Shown: positions 6,264 through 6,713 of the stretch, in pieces
Position numbering within the stretch: the stretch's first letter is position 1
Layout: each line of letters opens with the position of its first letter
Assembly: GCA_016840285.1 (NCBI GenBank)
Contig: JAEOSR010000074.1
Location: 1-6,713, forward strand
Direction of reading: 5' to 3'
DNA from: Candidatus Hodarchaeota archaeon
GTDB taxonomy: Archaea; Asgardarchaeota; Heimdallarchaeia; Hodarchaeales; Hodarchaeaceae
Length of the DNA: 6,713 nt
Position numbers and translations under genes: made by a program
Notes under the pieces: model-generated
Told to the model about the DNA's origin: nothing
The model's database searches: none
The model's input: the letters and a program-made list of their open reading frames with translations, nothing else

Positions 6264-6499
6264 TATCTTTTCCCAGTGAAATAAAGTTGAATCGTTTTAT
6301 TAATGTAAAGTCAGACTAATATTTTTAGAGACACTAAGAATTATTTGATAACAGATTTCAGCCGCGACGATAATTAGTTCCATTATTATGAGGTTCGATT
6401 TGTCGGACAACTTGAAAAAAGTTCATTTTCTGCAAAATAAGCGAAAATTGACGACTCATACTTGATATCTTTACGTGAACATGATTTAAAGTGAAAAAA
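6264..6499. other. Divergent promoter region between the M20 and NUDIX genes
   Basis: Both genes must start from this space. On the minus strand ATTAATAAAA near 6295-6305 is a possible TATA box for the M20 gene. Two short dyads lie towards the NUDIX side: TTGTC-G-GACAA (6400-6410) and AACTT-GAAAA-AAGTT (6409-6423). They share two bases and are only suggestive. I see no small gene or RNA here. Confidence 0.35.
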
Positions 6500-6713
6500 A
6501 TGGTTCAAAAAGCTATGGTCAATGTTTATCCCATAAGGTACAAATATAGTAATATTGAGTTCCTTATGATAAAAAGAGCTACATTAAGTTATAATTGGCA
6601 ATGTGTAAGTGGCTCAGTAGGGGATACAATGGGGGCACTTGATCACCCGAAAGGAGAGAGCCCTCTTGAGTGTGCAAAAAGAGAACTTTTTGAAGAAACA
6701 GGATACATTCCTG
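6500..6713 (+). CDS. NUDIX hydrolase, N-terminal part, cut by the window edge
   Basis: The first 71 codons of a NUDIX pyrophosphohydrolase are present. These enzymes split nucleoside diphosphates linked to another group, X, using Mg2+. Strand one is KAMVNVYPIRY, then FLMIKRA (21-27), NWQCVSGSV (32-40), and a nearly complete NUDIX box ending ESPLECAKRELFEETGY (53-69), where Arg61, Glu62, Glu65 and Glu66 are the invariant catalytic and metal residues. The WQ-x-VSGSV segment resembles the dihydroneopterin triphosphate / dATP pyrophosphatase branch, but this is not enough to name it. The glycine that should lie six residues before Glu53 is replaced by leucine, and the nearest upstream glycine is Gly45, as if two residues had been inserted. 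The start is ATG 6500; an in-frame GTG at 6491 would add three residues, and a stop at 6482-6484 blocks anything longer. There is no SD site. Confidence 0.88.
   Translation, partial: MVQKAMVNVYPIRYKYSNIEFLMIKRATLSYNWQCVSGSVGDTMGALDHPKGESPLECAKRELFEETGYIP

Noticed and set aside
6386..6410. tRNA-like T-loop (GGTTCGATT)
   Set aside because: The flanking bases do not form the T stem and no anticodon, D or acceptor arm can be built around it.
1..6713. A multi-gene defence, mobile or biosynthetic system
   Set aside because: The genes alternate in strand, belong to unrelated housekeeping-type families, and include no transposase, recombinase, nuclease, toxin or repeat array.

Overview
The window is AT-rich and reads as a piece of an archaeal chromosome. 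The case for archaea is the TATA-like A/T boxes about 25-30 bp before likely transcription starts, short leaders without strong Shine-Dalgarno (SD) sites before several genes, T-tracts in place of strong hairpin terminators, and a surface solute-binding protein with an N-terminal hydrophobic segment but no lipobox. The style of that protein and of the C45-type hydrolase would fit an Asgard or related uncultured archaeon, but this is a weak inference and an AT-rich bacterium is not excluded.

Layout from left to right. (1) Positions 1-1597, minus: a family 5 (dipeptide/oligopeptide/nickel type) ABC transporter substrate-binding protein whose C-terminus lies off the left edge. It has a TTG start with an SD site. 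(2) Positions 1673-2602: about 930 bases with no intact gene. They hold a possible decayed tail of a membrane-anchored protein, two hairpin-forming inverted repeats, TATA-like boxes and a 14-codon mini-ORF with a good SD site. (3) Positions 2603-3610, plus: a C45-type (acyl-CoA:6-aminopenicillanate acyltransferase-like) Ntn hydrolase. (4) Positions 3693-4178, minus: a small protein with two membrane segments and a bacterial-type PH-like domain. (5) Positions 4237-4836, plus: the C-terminal two-thirds of an aldo-keto reductase that lacks the cofactor- and catalysis-bearing N-terminal third. (6) Positions 5094-6263, minus: a complete M20-family metallohydrolase (ArgE/DapE type). (7) Positions 6500-6713, plus: the first 71 codons of a NUDIX hydrolase, cut by the right edge.

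The genes alternate in strand and form no operon. A loose theme links the peptide-binding transporter subunit, the amide-bond hydrolase and the M20 amidohydrolase, all of which handle peptides or N-acyl amino acids, but nothing in the layout shows that they act together. I found no CRISPR array, toxin-antitoxin pair, phage module, transposase, tRNA or rRNA, and no multi-gene unknown system. The parts most worth a second look are the truncated aldo-keto reductase with a hairpin at its breakpoint, the 16-bp perfect palindrome over the start of the PH-like gene, and the structured gap at 1673-2602.
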